A DNA stretch of 64,000 bases from NCBI GenBank assembly GCA_945868435.1, contig CAMBLG010000006.1:81406-145405 (forward strand). Reading direction: 5' to 3'. This document shows positions 15,147-25,350 of this stretch, in pieces. A model generated the notes under the pieces. The model was not told the origin of the DNA and ran no database searches. It saw nothing but the letters and a program-made list of their open reading frames with translations. The stretch is from an uncultured Lachnospiraceae bacterium. GTDB lineage: Bacteria; Bacillota; Clostridia; Lachnospirales; Lachnospiraceae. Each line of letters opens with the position of its first letter. The first letter of the stretch is position 1. The position numbers and the translations under genes were made by a program.

Positions 15147-16297
15147 GTTGGGTGAAAAAAACTCTAGGTGATATTTCGTCTAATATTCAAACTGGTCCAT
15201 TTGGCTCGCAACTTCACCAGTCTGATTATTCAGAAAGAGGTATTCCTGTTGTAATGCCTAAAGATCTGATAGATGGAAGAATATCGGAAGAGTCAATTGC
15301 GAGAGTCTCAAAAGAACATGCTGAAAGATTAAAAAGACACAAAATTGAATCAGGAGATATATTATATTCTCGAAGAGGTGATGTTGGTAGATGTGCCTTT
15401 ACAACAGAACGTGAAAAAGATTGGTTATGTGGAACTGGATGCTTAAGAGTAACAGTTGATAGAGATAACGCTATTCCCAAGTTTATATTTTTTCAACTTC
15501 AAAAAACAGAAACTATCGGTTGGATGATAAATCATGCTGTTGGCTCTACAATGTTGAACCTTAATACTTCAATACTATGTTCAGTTCCAATTGAAGTACC
15601 AGAAATCGAAGTTCAAGAAAAAATAGTTAATTATTTGTCTGTTTATGATGAGCTTATTGAAAATAATAAAAATCAAATCAAACTCCTCGAAGAGGCAGCA
15701 CAGCGCCTGTACAAGGAATGGTTTATTGATTTGAGATTTCCTGGTTATGAAGATTGCAAGATTGTTGATGGTGTACCAAGTGGATGGAAAAAAGTATACT
15801 TGCCTGATATTGCGCCGATTGTAACAGGAAAGAAAGATGCTAATTTCGGAACTGATGATGGAAAATACTTATTCTTTACATGTTCACAGGAGCCGATAAA
15901 AGCACCATCATATTCGTTTGATTGTGATGCCGTTATTTTAGCAGGGAATGGTGATTTCAATGTTAAACTTTATAGAGGACGGTTTGAGGCATATCAGAGG
16001 ACATATGTTTTTTCACCATTTGATTCTGATAATCTATTTCTATTGTATTATGCTGTAAAGGATAACATGAGACAGTTATTTCAAGGTGCAAGTGGTTCGA
16101 CAATTAAGTTTTTAACAAAAAGAATGCTTGAAGAAATAAAGGTTTTTATTCCTGATGATACAACGATGCATAAATTTAATAATTTTTGTGAGGTGTATCA
16201 AAGAAAAATAGAGGTGTTGAAGCAACAGATTAACGATGCAAAAGAAGCACGGGATCGTTTATTACCAAAACTTATGAATGGAGAAATCGAGGTGTAA
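15143..16297 (+). CDS. hsdS: Type I restriction-modification specificity subunit
   Basis: This 384-residue protein has two target-recognition domains and conserved helices. TRD1 opens MSWVKKTLGDISSNIQTGPF. The central conserved repeat is VPEIEVQEKIVNYLSVYDEL with the helix LLEEAAQRLYKEWFIDLRFP. TRD2 begins PSGWKKVYLPDIAPIV, and the C-terminal helix ends ARDRLLPKLMNGEIEV. It sets the DNA sequence for both methylation and cleavage. It overlaps hsdM by 4 nt. TRDs are the fast-evolving part, and the AT content rises here. No inverted repeats or second hsdS copy are seen, so phase variation by shuffling is not suggested. Confidence 0.93.
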   Translation: MSWVKKTLGDISSNIQTGPFGSQLHQSDYSERGIPVVMPKDLIDGRISEESIARVSKEHAERLKRHKIESGDILYSRRGDVGRCAFTTEREKDWLCGTGCLRVTVDRDNAIPKFIFFQLQKTETIGWMINHAVGSTMLNLNTSILCSVPIEVPEIEVQEKIVNYLSVYDELIENNKNQIKLLEEAAQRLYKEWFIDLRFPGYEDCKIVDGVPSGWKKVYLPDIAPIVTGKKDANFGTDDGKYLFFTCSQEPIKAPSYSFDCDAVILAGNGDFNVKLYRGRFEAYQRTYVFSPFDSDNLFLLYYAVKDNMRQLFQGASGSTIKFLTKRMLEEIKVFIPDDTTMHKFNNFCEVYQRKIEVLKQQINDAKEARDRLLPKLMNGEIEV

Positions 16298-16303
16298 ATT
16301 ATT

Positions 16304-18232
16304 TTGAAGGATTTTGAACATAAAGATTATTTTAATGCCAGATTATGTTTCCGTGGCGATGAAGATAAAGTTGTTGCCATGTTGGATTCTTATGCTCAAA
16401 ATCAAATTGATTTAACAGATATAAACAAGGTATTTGAACTTTATCATACAAAATTATTTTTTGAAATAGTATCTGATATTCCTAGGTGGACGGAAGAAAA
16501 ATATAGTGAGTACAAAAGCAGGACGTTGAAATTAAATAATGTCGTTCATGAGTTTTTCAAGTCAATTACAGAGGATAATGTTGTTGCAATTTTTGATGAA
16601 TGCTATGTGAATTATTGGGACGACTTTAGAGATTTCTTTTATAAGCTTAAGACCTACACATGTTTTTCCAGAGAAAAGATATGTGATGTATTAAAAGGGC
16701 TTCATTGGAATACGTTTCAAATATTGCAAGATAAGGCATTTGTCGAATACTTTGACAAAGAGATTACACTGTTGCTTGAAGAGCAGGAATATGGTTTACG
16801 ATTTATTGTTTCACATTATTTGGAGGAACACGAGAAAGAGCAAAAGGTATATATTCCAAGGAGTTTTACCATAGATAAGAGAGTTAAGCTGATAGAGGAT
16901 TACCTTAAGGGGGACGATGTTAATCCCAATATCTTGCAACTTATCATAAATGCTAAACCTACTCCGGAATTACCTATAAGTCCTAAAATGAAAAAAATAG
17001 CAGACCAGAGAAATACAGAATTTTGGAATAGTAATAAGTCTGCATTTACGCATGAATATGGATTTTGCGTGTCATTCGGTTCATATGAAAATGTAAAGAA
17101 TGTTCGAAATGAAAATGGAAATTGGACATTAGAATATGATACTGGATGGATAAAAAATAATACTGACTATCCAACGTTACTTAATAATTTCATATACTTG
17201 TTTGAATACACTGATAGCCAGGCCAGATGTACTTATGCATCAAATAATTATGGTAAAAGTGCCTTGACTGATTTCTTTTCAGTCAGAGGTAAAGGAATGT
17301 ATAAAAAGGGAACAGCATTTGATATGTTAGAGTCTTTGTCTGATATTCAAATGGCGGGATATGTTAAGCAATTGAATGTTCTTGGTATTAATATTGAGGA
17401 TATCGTAAAATGGTTTTTTGAAAGTTATTTGGTTGAAGAGTTTGGAGTTAGAAATTTTACGTGTAATATGCCAGAGCCAAATGATAGTCTTCTGAGTAAA
17501 TGCAAAACATTAGCATCTGCTATTGATGGCGTATTAAGCAAGTACAAAATGTTATGTGATGATGGGGAAATTGATACGGAGTTATTTAGGTATATTACAG
17601 ATTCACCGCGAATAAAAGATGTCCCTAGTTTGATTAAGAATAAATACTGTTATGCAAACAGTGCTGATATAGTTAAAGAAATGAACTTTATGTTTTCTGA
17701 TCAGAATATGCTTGCATATACAGAAAGGACAGGCTCAAAATATGATAATTTGGTTCAACTCATTTTGAACGAAGAAATAGGTATTGCAGATTGTCAACCA
17801 TATAATCAAGAAGCAATTAGATGGTTGATTGAAAGAGGTGTAATATATCTTGAAGATGAAGTTATTAAATGTCAAAAAGAAAGAGTATTTATATTAAAAG
17901 AACTGTATGAGAAAAATGTGATTTCAATGCAGTATATCAAATCTCCAATACTTAAAGAAATGATAACTAAAGGAGAAATTGTAACTGATAATAAACTGCT
18001 AACTAAACCGGAATATCAATATTTTGATTATTTGTTAAATAATTCTGAGTTTAGCGATGGAAAAGCTATCAGAAATAGATATATACATGACTCAATCATT
18101 ATTGACGAAAGAACCATGACCGCGGATTATTATACTTTGTTAAAGGTTATGATAATGATAATTATAAAGATAAATGACGATTGCTGCCTTAACGAGACGA
18201 TAAAGGAGGAGGGGGATTTCTATGAGCTATGA
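16304..18232 (+). CDS. Unrecognised 642-residue protein with a C-terminal HEPN-type RNxxxH motif
   Basis: No known family is obvious along most of this protein. Near the C-terminus, residues 590-595 read RNRYIH within a helical segment (KAIRNRYIHDSIIIDE, then TADYYTLLKVMIMIIIK). This fits the RNxxxH active site of HEPN ribonucleases and the paired-helix context of that fold. No Walker A motif is present, so it is not PrrC or RloC. It lies between hsdS and hsdR, 6 nt after hsdS, and its 3' end overlaps hsdR by 11 nt. The start is TTG, with GAGGTG about 9 nt upstream; there is no ATG before residue 27. By analogy with anticodon nucleases housed in hsd loci, it may be a latent RNase triggered when restriction fails. 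The motif is visible; the role is inference. Confidence 0.8.
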   Translation: MKDFEHKDYFNARLCFRGDEDKVVAMLDSYAQNQIDLTDINKVFELYHTKLFFEIVSDIPRWTEEKYSEYKSRTLKLNNVVHEFFKSITEDNVVAIFDECYVNYWDDFRDFFYKLKTYTCFSREKICDVLKGLHWNTFQILQDKAFVEYFDKEITLLLEEQEYGLRFIVSHYLEEHEKEQKVYIPRSFTIDKRVKLIEDYLKGDDVNPNILQLIINAKPTPELPISPKMKKIADQRNTEFWNSNKSAFTHEYGFCVSFGSYENVKNVRNENGNWTLEYDTGWIKNNTDYPTLLNNFIYLFEYTDSQARCTYASNNYGKSALTDFFSVRGKGMYKKGTAFDMLESLSDIQMAGYVKQLNVLGINIEDIVKWFFESYLVEEFGVRNFTCNMPEPNDSLLSKCKTLASAIDGVLSKYKMLCDDGEIDTELFRYITDSPRIKDVPSLIKNKYCYANSADIVKEMNFMFSDQNMLAYTERTGSKYDNLVQLILNEEIGIADCQPYNQEAIRWLIERGVIYLEDEVIKCQKERVFILKELYEKNVISMQYIKSPILKEMITKGEIVTDNKLLTKPEYQYFDYLLNNSEFSDGKAIRNRYIHDSIIIDERTMTADYYTLLKVMIMIIIKINDDCCLNETIKEEGDFYEL

Positions 18233-21200
18233 CTATTCAGAAAATATATTAGTGCAAGAGAGCGCAGGGCACTTGCTTGCTGATGAACTGGGCTGGCAGG
18301 TAGAACTTGCTTATAATCAGGAAATCCTTGGAGAGAATGGAACGTTTGGAAGAAGTTCCTACAAGGACATTCTTTTAGTGCGTTATTTTCAGAAAGCTCT
18401 TCGTACGCTCAATCCGTGGCTTACAGATGCTCAGGTTATAGAAGCTCAGAATACCTTTGAGAAGCATCTTTCATCCGCATCATTGATGCAGATTAATGAA
18501 GAGAAGTATGAATATCTCCGAGACGGAATTCCGGTTACAGAGAAGAAGCCAAATGGTCAGACTGAAGAAAAGCGTGCAATGATTATTGACTTCCAGCATC
18601 CGAATGATATGGAGAGAAATCATTTCCTGGCAGTAAAGGAAATGAAAATTCATGGTGATCTCTATCGCCGTAGAACAGATATTGTAGGCTTCGTAAATGG
18701 TATTCCACTTCTCTTTGTAGAACTGAAGAAGAATTCTGTGGATGTTCAGAATGCATATACAGACAATTACACAGATTACCTGGATACCATTCCGCAACTG
18801 TTTTATTACAATGCATTTCTAATGTTGTCCAATGGTTTAGAAGCCAAGGTTGGTACACTGGGCAGTAAGTATGAATTCTTCCATGAGTGGAAAAGACTTT
18901 CCGAGCAGGAGCAGGGAAGTGTAGCTCTGGAAACCATGCTTCGTGGTATTTGTAAGAAAGAGAACTTTCTGGATCTGTTAGAAAACTTTATCTTATATGA
19001 TCATTCCGGTGGCAAAACCGTCAAAATCCTTGCCCGAAACCACCAGTATCTTGGTGTTAATGAAGCAGTCAAGGCTTATGAGGCACGTAAACTGAATAAT
19101 GGAAAGCTTGGCGTGTTTTGGCACACCCAGGGCTCCGGTAAAAGTTATTCTATGGTTTTTTTGTCGCAGAAGATTCGTAGGAAGTTTGCCGGATCTCCGA
19201 CCATTGTTGTACTTACAGACCGTGAAGAACTGAATTCCCAGATTTCAGATACGTTTGAAAACTGCGGATTATTGGGAAAAACAAAGGCATCCAAGTACAT
19301 AGCGACTAGCGGTGAAGATCTAATCAGCAAATTGAAGGGGAATCCAAGTTTTATCTTTACTTTGATACAGAAGTTCAATAAGAAGGTGGATGAGCCGATT
19401 ATACCTGACCACGACATCATTATTATGTCTGATGAAGCTCATAGAAGCCAGTATGGTATTTTTGCTGACAATATGGTTGGATTATTGCCGACTGCTTCAA
19501 GGATAGGTTTTACCGGCACACCGCTTCTGACAAATGACAATATTACAGAGCGTACCTTCGGTGGATATATCTCCATATATGACTTCAAGCGTGCAGTAGA
19601 AGATAAAGCAACAGTACCGCTTTATTATGAAAATCGAGGAGAGAAGATTCTGGATATCCATAATCCGGATATTACAGATAAGATTCTTGATGCCATCGAA
19701 GCAGCAGATCTCGATCCGGAACAGGAAGAGAAGCTTGAGCATGAATTCGAAAAGGAAATACATTTGCTGACTGCAGAACCGAGACTTAAGTCTGTAGCCA
19801 GAGATTTTGTGTCGCATTACTCTGATCTGTGGACCAGCGGTAAAGCGATGTTCGTATGCCTGAATAAGGTCACTTGTGTGCGTATGTATAATTTTGTACA
19901 GGAATATTGGCAGGAAGATATCAAAGCCTTAGAAAAGCAGATACAGACCGCATCACAGCAGGAAGTTCAGGAACTGGAGAGAAAACTTAAGTGGATGAAG
20001 GAAACAGAGATGGCTGTTGTTATATCTCAGGAGCAGAACGAGATTCAAACCTTCAAAAAATGGAATCTGGATATCAAGCCCCATCGTGAGAAGATGGAAA
20101 AGCGTGAACTGGATAAGGAGTTTAAAGACAGCGAAAATCCGCTGAGAATAGTATTCGTATGTGCGATGTGGCTTACCGGTTTTGATGTGAAGTGTTTGTC
20201 ATGTCTGTATCTGGACAAGCCGCTCAAGGCACATACTCTTATGCAGACCATTGCTCGTGCAAACCGTGTAGCTGAGGGTAAGAGCAACGGACTGATTATT
20301 GATTACATCGGTATCGTTAAAGCTCTACGTAAAGCATTAGCTGATTATACCGCTAATGTAGGTGGTGGAAGTACCGACCCGACAATCGATAAGGGTGAGC
20401 TGATCGAAAGAGTTCTTGAAACAATAGCGGCCGCAGCAGAGTTCCTCAATTCCAAAGGTTTTGATTTGGATGATCTGGTATATGCAAAGGATTTTGCAAA
20501 GCTTTCCCTGCTGCAGACGGCAGCTAATGCTGTATCAGAATCCAGAGAAACAAAGAAGCAGTTCATGACATATGGCAACGAACTTAACCGTATGATGAAG
20601 TACCTCGACCGTGATGACATTTCCAGGGCTGACCGTGAGAGAAAAGATGCTGTCATTGCCATCTTCGATGAACTGAAGAAAAAGAGGAAGCATATTGATA
20701 ACACAGACTTGATGGTGCAGATCAATGGAATTCTTGGAGATTACATAATGATTGAAAGAACACCGGATGATCATGAAATTGATAAGCGTTTCGATATCAG
20801 CAAGATTGACTTTGATCTGTTGCGAAGAGAGTTTTCCAAGATTAAAAAGAAGAATCTTGCATTCATGGATCTGGATGAACTGATCCAGGTAAGGCTTGAT
20901 GCCATGCTCAAGGAGAATCCTCATAGAGTGGATTACTACGTAAGATATCAGCAGATCATCGAAGAATATAATTCTGAGCAGGACAGAGCCAATATCGAGA
21001 AAACATTTATGGAACTGATGGATCTTGCAAATTCCATGAATGAAGAAGAACAGCGATATGTTCGTGAGGGCTTCAGCAGCGATGAAGAGCTTTCCATGTA
21101 TGACCTACTCTTTGATGAAAATTTATCCAAGGAGGATATCAGGAAAATCAAGAAGATTGCTGTAGACTTGTTGGATAAAATCAAGGCAAAAATCGCAGAA

Positions 21201-21365
21201 CTGGATCATTGGACAGACAAGCAAGAGACCAAGGCGGAGGTCGATAACCTGATCGGCAAGATTTTGTGGGAAGAGCTGCCGGAGAGCTATTCTGATCAGA
21301 GAATCTTTGAATATCGTAAGCTGATTTTTGAGTATGTCTATACGAGATATAAGCAGGTGGCGTAA
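18222..21365 (+). CDS. hsdR: Type I restriction endonuclease / translocase subunit
   Basis: This 1047-residue protein has all the expected parts. An N-terminal PD-(D/E)xK nuclease has RTDIVGFVNGIPLLFVELKK at about residues 151-170. Superfamily II motor motifs follow: Walker A QGSGKSYSMVF near 303, DEAHRSQYG near 404, FTGTPL near 430 and IARANRVAEG near 680. The C-terminus is helical. It translocates DNA and cuts away from the recognition site when the target is unmethylated. GGAGGAGGGGG precedes the ATG. It overlaps the HEPN-motif gene by 11 nt, so that protein and HsdR are translated together. No frameshift is seen, so the restriction system appears intact. Confidence 0.95.
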   Translation: MSYDYSENILVQESAGHLLADELGWQVELAYNQEILGENGTFGRSSYKDILLVRYFQKALRTLNPWLTDAQVIEAQNTFEKHLSSASLMQINEEKYEYLRDGIPVTEKKPNGQTEEKRAMIIDFQHPNDMERNHFLAVKEMKIHGDLYRRRTDIVGFVNGIPLLFVELKKNSVDVQNAYTDNYTDYLDTIPQLFYYNAFLMLSNGLEAKVGTLGSKYEFFHEWKRLSEQEQGSVALETMLRGICKKENFLDLLENFILYDHSGGKTVKILARNHQYLGVNEAVKAYEARKLNNGKLGVFWHTQGSGKSYSMVFLSQKIRRKFAGSPTIVVLTDREELNSQISDTFENCGLLGKTKASKYIATSGEDLISKLKGNPSFIFTLIQKFNKKVDEPIIPDHDIIIMSDEAHRSQYGIFADNMVGLLPTASRIGFTGTPLLTNDNITERTFGGYISIYDFKRAVEDKATVPLYYENRGEKILDIHNPDITDKILDAIEAADLDPEQEEKLEHEFEKEIHLLTAEPRLKSVARDFVSHYSDLWTSGKAMFVCLNKVTCVRMYNFVQEYWQEDIKALEKQIQTASQQEVQELERKLKWMKETEMAVVISQEQNEIQTFKKWNLDIKPHREKMEKRELDKEFKDSENPLRIVFVCAMWLTGFDVKCLSCLYLDKPLKAHTLMQTIARANRVAEGKSNGLIIDYIGIVKALRKALADYTANVGGGSTDPTIDKGELIERVLETIAAAAEFLNSKGFDLDDLVYAKDFAKLSLLQTAANAVSESRETKKQFMTYGNELNRMMKYLDRDDISRADRERKDAVIAIFDELKKKRKHIDNTDLMVQINGILGDYIMIERTPDDHEIDKRFDISKIDFDLLRREFSKIKKKNLAFMDLDELIQVRLDAMLKENPHRVDYYVRYQQIIEEYNSEQDRANIEKTFMELMDLANSMNEEEQRYVREGFSSDEELSMYDLLFDENLSKEDIRKIKKIAVDLLDKIKAKIAELDHWTDKQETKAEVDNLIGKILWEELPESYSDQRIFEYRKLIFEYVYTRYKQVA

Positions 21366-21404
21366 ACAAAAAATTATTGCAGAAACAAGCTGGGGAGAGG
21401 CAGA

Positions 21405-23315
21405 ATGTATTTAAAAGAAGTATATATAAAGAATTTTAGAAGTATAAAAGAATGCAAGGTTTCATTAGATGATTTTACGGTTTTTATTGGGGAAAATAAC
21501 GCGGGAAAAACTACGATTTTGGATGCAATAAGAATTGGTTTAAATAAGGCAATCAACAGACATTCTTTTGATGAATATGATTTTCATATGGACGAGAATG
21601 TAAATTCGCCCAAAGAATCTGATGGAATTAAGATCATTTATCATTTTGAGGAGAAGGATGAAGGCGAATGGGACGGTTATATTTCTGATACATTTATGGA
21701 CGTCATTCAATATCTAAAAGAAAGTCCTAATAAGGCATCTGTACTAATTGAAGTTAATGCAATTTTTAATGATGTAACAGGCGATATAGAAACAAAGACT
21801 ATTTTTCTGAATCAAAATTATGAAGAGATAACAGGAAAATCTCAAAATATTGTTGGTAAATTTTTGCAGTTAACACCTGTATTCTATCTTCAAGCATTGA
21901 GGGATATCAAAGATACATTTAGTCCAAAATCTCCCTTGTGGGGAAGATTTATGAAAAAAGTATCGATTTCAAAAGAAGACTTGGAAGAATTACAGAATCA
22001 AATATCTGGCTTGAATAAAGACATTATTACAAAAGATGAGAATCTAAAAGAGTTGGTCAATGAGTTGAATAAAATTCAAAATGTAATGGATTTTCAAGGA
22101 GAAGATATTGTTTCTATTGATGCGGTTCCACTAAAGACTTGGGATTTATTATCTAAGGCTCAGGTTGTAATAAATAATGGAAGTACGAGCTATAACTTCC
22201 CAATTGATAAACATGGACAGGGAACTCAAAGTGTTGCAGCAATCTTATTATTTAAGGCTTATGTAAAAATACTTCTAAACGAAATGAGTAGAGAAGAAGC
22301 AGAAGCTATATTGACATTAGAAGAACCAGAAGCACATTTACACCCTCAGGCGGTTAGGTCACTTCATAAGTCAATAGATGCAATTGAATGTCAAAAGATT
22401 ATTACAACGCATTCCCCATATTTTATTCAGAATATGGATTTGAAGAACCTGAGGTATGTACGGAAGGAAAATGGAGAAACAAAAATTGCTAAAATTTTTG
22501 ACCGATATGTTTTCTCTGTAAGTGATATTCCTGAGGGACTAATTCGTTTGAGCTCACGATTTTCGAATGTTATTGAGGTTGATGGTAATCTAAATATAGT
22601 TACGATAAAAGATCCAATCAATAGATGTTTGGAAGGGGCTATTAGAGGTTGTTGCCATCCATCCGATGAGACTATAGACGCTGTAATTGATAATGCCTAT
22701 AGGATATTCAATATGGCTGAAATATGTAATTTAAACACTTATGTTCAACGTAGTCGAGGAGAAATATTGTTTGCTAGAAAATGGCTACTATATGAGGGGC
22801 AGTCAGAGGATGTTATATTGCCATACTTTGCAAAAATATTAGGTAAGGATTTTGACGCAAGTGGTGTGAGTGGGATTATTTATAGGAGTAATGGCTCGGC
22901 TGGACCATTTGCAAAGTTGGCAAAAGTTCTTTCAATTCCTTGGGTTATGTTAGCGGATAATGATGAGCAGGGGAGACAGACTATTGGTGAAGTACGAAAT
23001 TGCGGATATTCTGAGGATGTTATTAGTTCACAGGTTCTATTAAACAGTACAACTGATTTTGAAAATGAATTAGCTACTTCGAATCGTATTTTTACTGATT
23101 ATGAAAGCATTGTTGCTGAGGAAATTACTCAAGATATTATAGAGTTAAAGAATTCTGGGGATGTCGACGAGTACAAAAAGGAAATTGTGAAACTTGTTCA
23201 AAAAGGAAAAGTTGTAAATGCATACAAATTGTTGGATTTGTGGAGTGGTAATGCGTTAAGTGCAGATGACATACCAGAAGTTTACGTAAATGCTATATTG
23301 GAGGTATGTGAGTGA
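21405..23315 (+). CDS. gajA: Gabija-type OLD-family ATPase/TOPRIM nuclease
   Basis: This 636-residue protein starts YLKEVYIKNFRSIKECKVSL and has Walker A GENNAGKT at residues 29-36. An ABC-type Walker B and D-loop LTLEEPEAHLHPQ occurs near 302-314, and an H-switch TTHSPY near 335. The C-terminal TOPRIM domain has LLYEGQSE near 460 and LADNDEQG near 516-523. GajA is a sequence-specific nicking endonuclease held in check by nucleotides and activated on their depletion during infection; this is family knowledge. It is somewhat longer than the studied B. cereus GajA. It starts 39 nt after hsdR with GGGGAGAGG upstream and overlaps gajB by 4 nt. Confidence 0.87.
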   Translation: MYLKEVYIKNFRSIKECKVSLDDFTVFIGENNAGKTTILDAIRIGLNKAINRHSFDEYDFHMDENVNSPKESDGIKIIYHFEEKDEGEWDGYISDTFMDVIQYLKESPNKASVLIEVNAIFNDVTGDIETKTIFLNQNYEEITGKSQNIVGKFLQLTPVFYLQALRDIKDTFSPKSPLWGRFMKKVSISKEDLEELQNQISGLNKDIITKDENLKELVNELNKIQNVMDFQGEDIVSIDAVPLKTWDLLSKAQVVINNGSTSYNFPIDKHGQGTQSVAAILLFKAYVKILLNEMSREEAEAILTLEEPEAHLHPQAVRSLHKSIDAIECQKIITTHSPYFIQNMDLKNLRYVRKENGETKIAKIFDRYVFSVSDIPEGLIRLSSRFSNVIEVDGNLNIVTIKDPINRCLEGAIRGCCHPSDETIDAVIDNAYRIFNMAEICNLNTYVQRSRGEILFARKWLLYEGQSEDVILPYFAKILGKDFDASGVSGIIYRSNGSAGPFAKLAKVLSIPWVMLADNDEQGRQTIGEVRNCGYSEDVISSQVLLNSTTDFENELATSNRIFTDYESIVAEEITQDIIELKNSGDVDEYKKEIVKLVQKGKVVNAYKLLDLWSGNALSADDIPEVYVNAILEVCE

Positions 23316-25219
23316 TGGCAGAGAAGAAATATACAGAGTCTCAAAAAATGGCCATTGAGTGGAATGATGGACCAGTAATAGTCTTGGCAGGACCTGGATC
23401 AGGAAAAACTGCTGTGTTGACAGAGAGAATAAAGAGAATTTTATTGAACAGTCAGGATCAGAGTTTTAGAGTGTTGGCATTAACTTTTACAAATAAAGCA
23501 GCTGCAGAAATGAGTGAAAGAATACTAGATGGAAATCAAGAGAATGACCATCGTTTATTTATAGGAACCTTTCATTCATTTTGCTCAGAAGTACTTCGAA
23601 ATCATGGTACTTATGTCGGTATAAATTCGAATTTTGAAATATACAGTTCGGATGATGACATAAATGATATTATTTCTGATCTTCAGTTGAAATATAATGA
23701 GGAGAACGGAGATACTATACCCGATAATATTAATGTTGGAAAAGCAATAAAGTATTTTGAAAAACATTTATGTATCAGCGATGGAGATTTAGATGTAGTG
23801 ATGCCCAAAACAGCATATGCCCGCGAATATAAATGGTTTTATCATAAATATATAGAGTATATGTTGGCTAACAATGTGTTAGATTTTGATATGTTAATAC
23901 TTATGACATTTCGGCTGTTTAAGGAAAATCCTGGTATCGCTAAAATATATGCTAGAACATATAAATATATCAATATCGATGAATTTCAAGATACAAACTA
24001 TGGTCAATACATGCTTATAAAATGCATGTGTGGGACTAAAAATAATAATTTATTTATCGTTGCAGATGATGATCAGGTTATTTATGGATGGAACGGAGCA
24101 AGCCATAAAAGAATCACAGAGTTTAGGGAAGATTATAATGCTGAATTGATTCAGCTCAACCAAAATTTCAGATGTCCTAAGGAAGTTATATTGGCAGCAA
24201 ATAAGTTGATAGCACATAATTCTTCTAGAACTGTGTCAAAAAAACCATTGGAATCAATGAAAGTACTTCCGGAAGAAAACCATGTTTTTATGAACTCCTT
24301 TGACGATTATATAGAGGAAATGTCATTCGTTGCTGGGTTAACTAAAAAGATCCATGAAGAAAATCCTGACGATTCAATCTGCGTTATTGCAAGAAATAAC
24401 AGACTTTTAGAAACGGCATTTGAAGAAGCAGAAAAAGTTGGCGTCGAGTGTGAAAAGTCTAAACGTAAGACAGACTTCGAAACACCTTACGTACTCTTAC
24501 TTTATTTATTACTCAAATTAGCAAATCATAGGAATGATATTAAGGTATTAAAGCAGATAATTGCTATTTTTGAACAAGCTTTATTAATATCTATTAATTT
24601 GGAAGAAGTGCTTACTAATGCCGAATTGTCCAATCAGGATTATATGAGTGCTTTATCCGAAGAGATAAAAGGCAAACTTGGTGATGATAATTTTGAGAAG
24701 AGCTTTGAATTAGAGTTATCGGAAGGAAAGAATTTCATTTCATTCATTCAGAAAGCATTTGATTGGTCAGAAAATAGAATTGATCAAATAGAGGATGAGT
24801 CTCATAAGGAGCAAGCGAAGCAAGAATTTTTGATTGAAAAAAAGATATGGACTGATTTTGAGAGACATCTTAGCTATAATTATGATCTAGATGAAATAAC
24901 CGTAGCAACGTATATGCAGGAATTTGCAATGATTTCAAAAGAATCAGAGCCAGCAAAAGATGCGGTTCAGTTTTTAACTATTCATGCCTCAAAGGGAAAA
25001 GAATTTGATCATGTTATTTTGATAGGAATGGTGAATGATGAACTGCCATCATTTCAAAGTATGAAAAAAGGGATTGATAGTGTTGAAATGGAGGAAGAAC
25101 GTAGAAATTGCTTTGTAGCAATTACAAGAACTCAGAAAAAATTGTACTTAACATATTCTGCTAAATATTATGGATGGAGAAAGAATCCTTCCTTGTTTTT
25201 AAATGAAATGTTCTCTTAA
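23312..25219 (+). CDS. gajB: Gabija-type UvrD/Rep-family helicase
   Basis: This 635-residue superfamily I helicase has motif I LAGPGSGKTAVLTERI at about residues 23-38, LTFTNKAAAEMSERI (Ia), IDEFQDTNYGQY (II), VADDDQVIYGWNGAS (III), LNQNFRCP (IV), TIHASKGKEFDHVIL (V) and RRNCFVAITRTQKKLYLTYS (VI). Pairing directly downstream of a GajA-like OLD nuclease defines Gabija. In the known complex, GajB binds a GajA tetramer and senses DNA ends. Either GTG 23312 or ATG 23315 may be the start; GGAGG spacing fits both, and both overlap the gajA stop. It is the last gene of the defence block and is closed by a hairpin at 25250. Confidence 0.88.
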   Translation: MMAEKKYTESQKMAIEWNDGPVIVLAGPGSGKTAVLTERIKRILLNSQDQSFRVLALTFTNKAAAEMSERILDGNQENDHRLFIGTFHSFCSEVLRNHGTYVGINSNFEIYSSDDDINDIISDLQLKYNEENGDTIPDNINVGKAIKYFEKHLCISDGDLDVVMPKTAYAREYKWFYHKYIEYMLANNVLDFDMLILMTFRLFKENPGIAKIYARTYKYINIDEFQDTNYGQYMLIKCMCGTKNNNLFIVADDDQVIYGWNGASHKRITEFREDYNAELIQLNQNFRCPKEVILAANKLIAHNSSRTVSKKPLESMKVLPEENHVFMNSFDDYIEEMSFVAGLTKKIHEENPDDSICVIARNNRLLETAFEEAEKVGVECEKSKRKTDFETPYVLLLYLLLKLANHRNDIKVLKQIIAIFEQALLISINLEEVLTNAELSNQDYMSALSEEIKGKLGDDNFEKSFELELSEGKNFISFIQKAFDWSENRIDQIEDESHKEQAKQEFLIEKKIWTDFERHLSYNYDLDEITVATYMQEFAMISKESEPAKDAVQFLTIHASKGKEFDHVILIGMVNDELPSFQSMKKGIDSVEMEEERRNCFVAITRTQKKLYLTYSAKYYGWRKNPSLFLNEMFS

Positions 25220-25249
25220 ATAATAATTGTTTTATCCATTAGGCACTAA

Positions 25250-25297
25250 GGGCGCACTTCTATACCTACCTATAGGCAGGTATGGGGTGCGCCTTTT
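25250..25297. terminator. Terminator between convergent gajB and the XRE gene
   Basis: GGGCGCAC (25250-25257) pairs with GTGCGCC (25287-25293), with an inner ATACCT/AGGTAT stem, followed by TTTTCTC. A-rich sequence on the other side is limited, so it works best for the rightward gajB transcript. Confidence 0.7.
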
Positions 25298-25350
25298 CTC
25301 ATGCGAAAAGGAGTTGCGGGAATTCTCCCGGACAAGCCTACGTCTTGTGT

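Noticed and set aside
16304..18232. PrrC/RloC anticodon nuclease
   Set aside because: Position fits, but no Walker A or ABC signature is present. Only the HEPN-type motif is shared.
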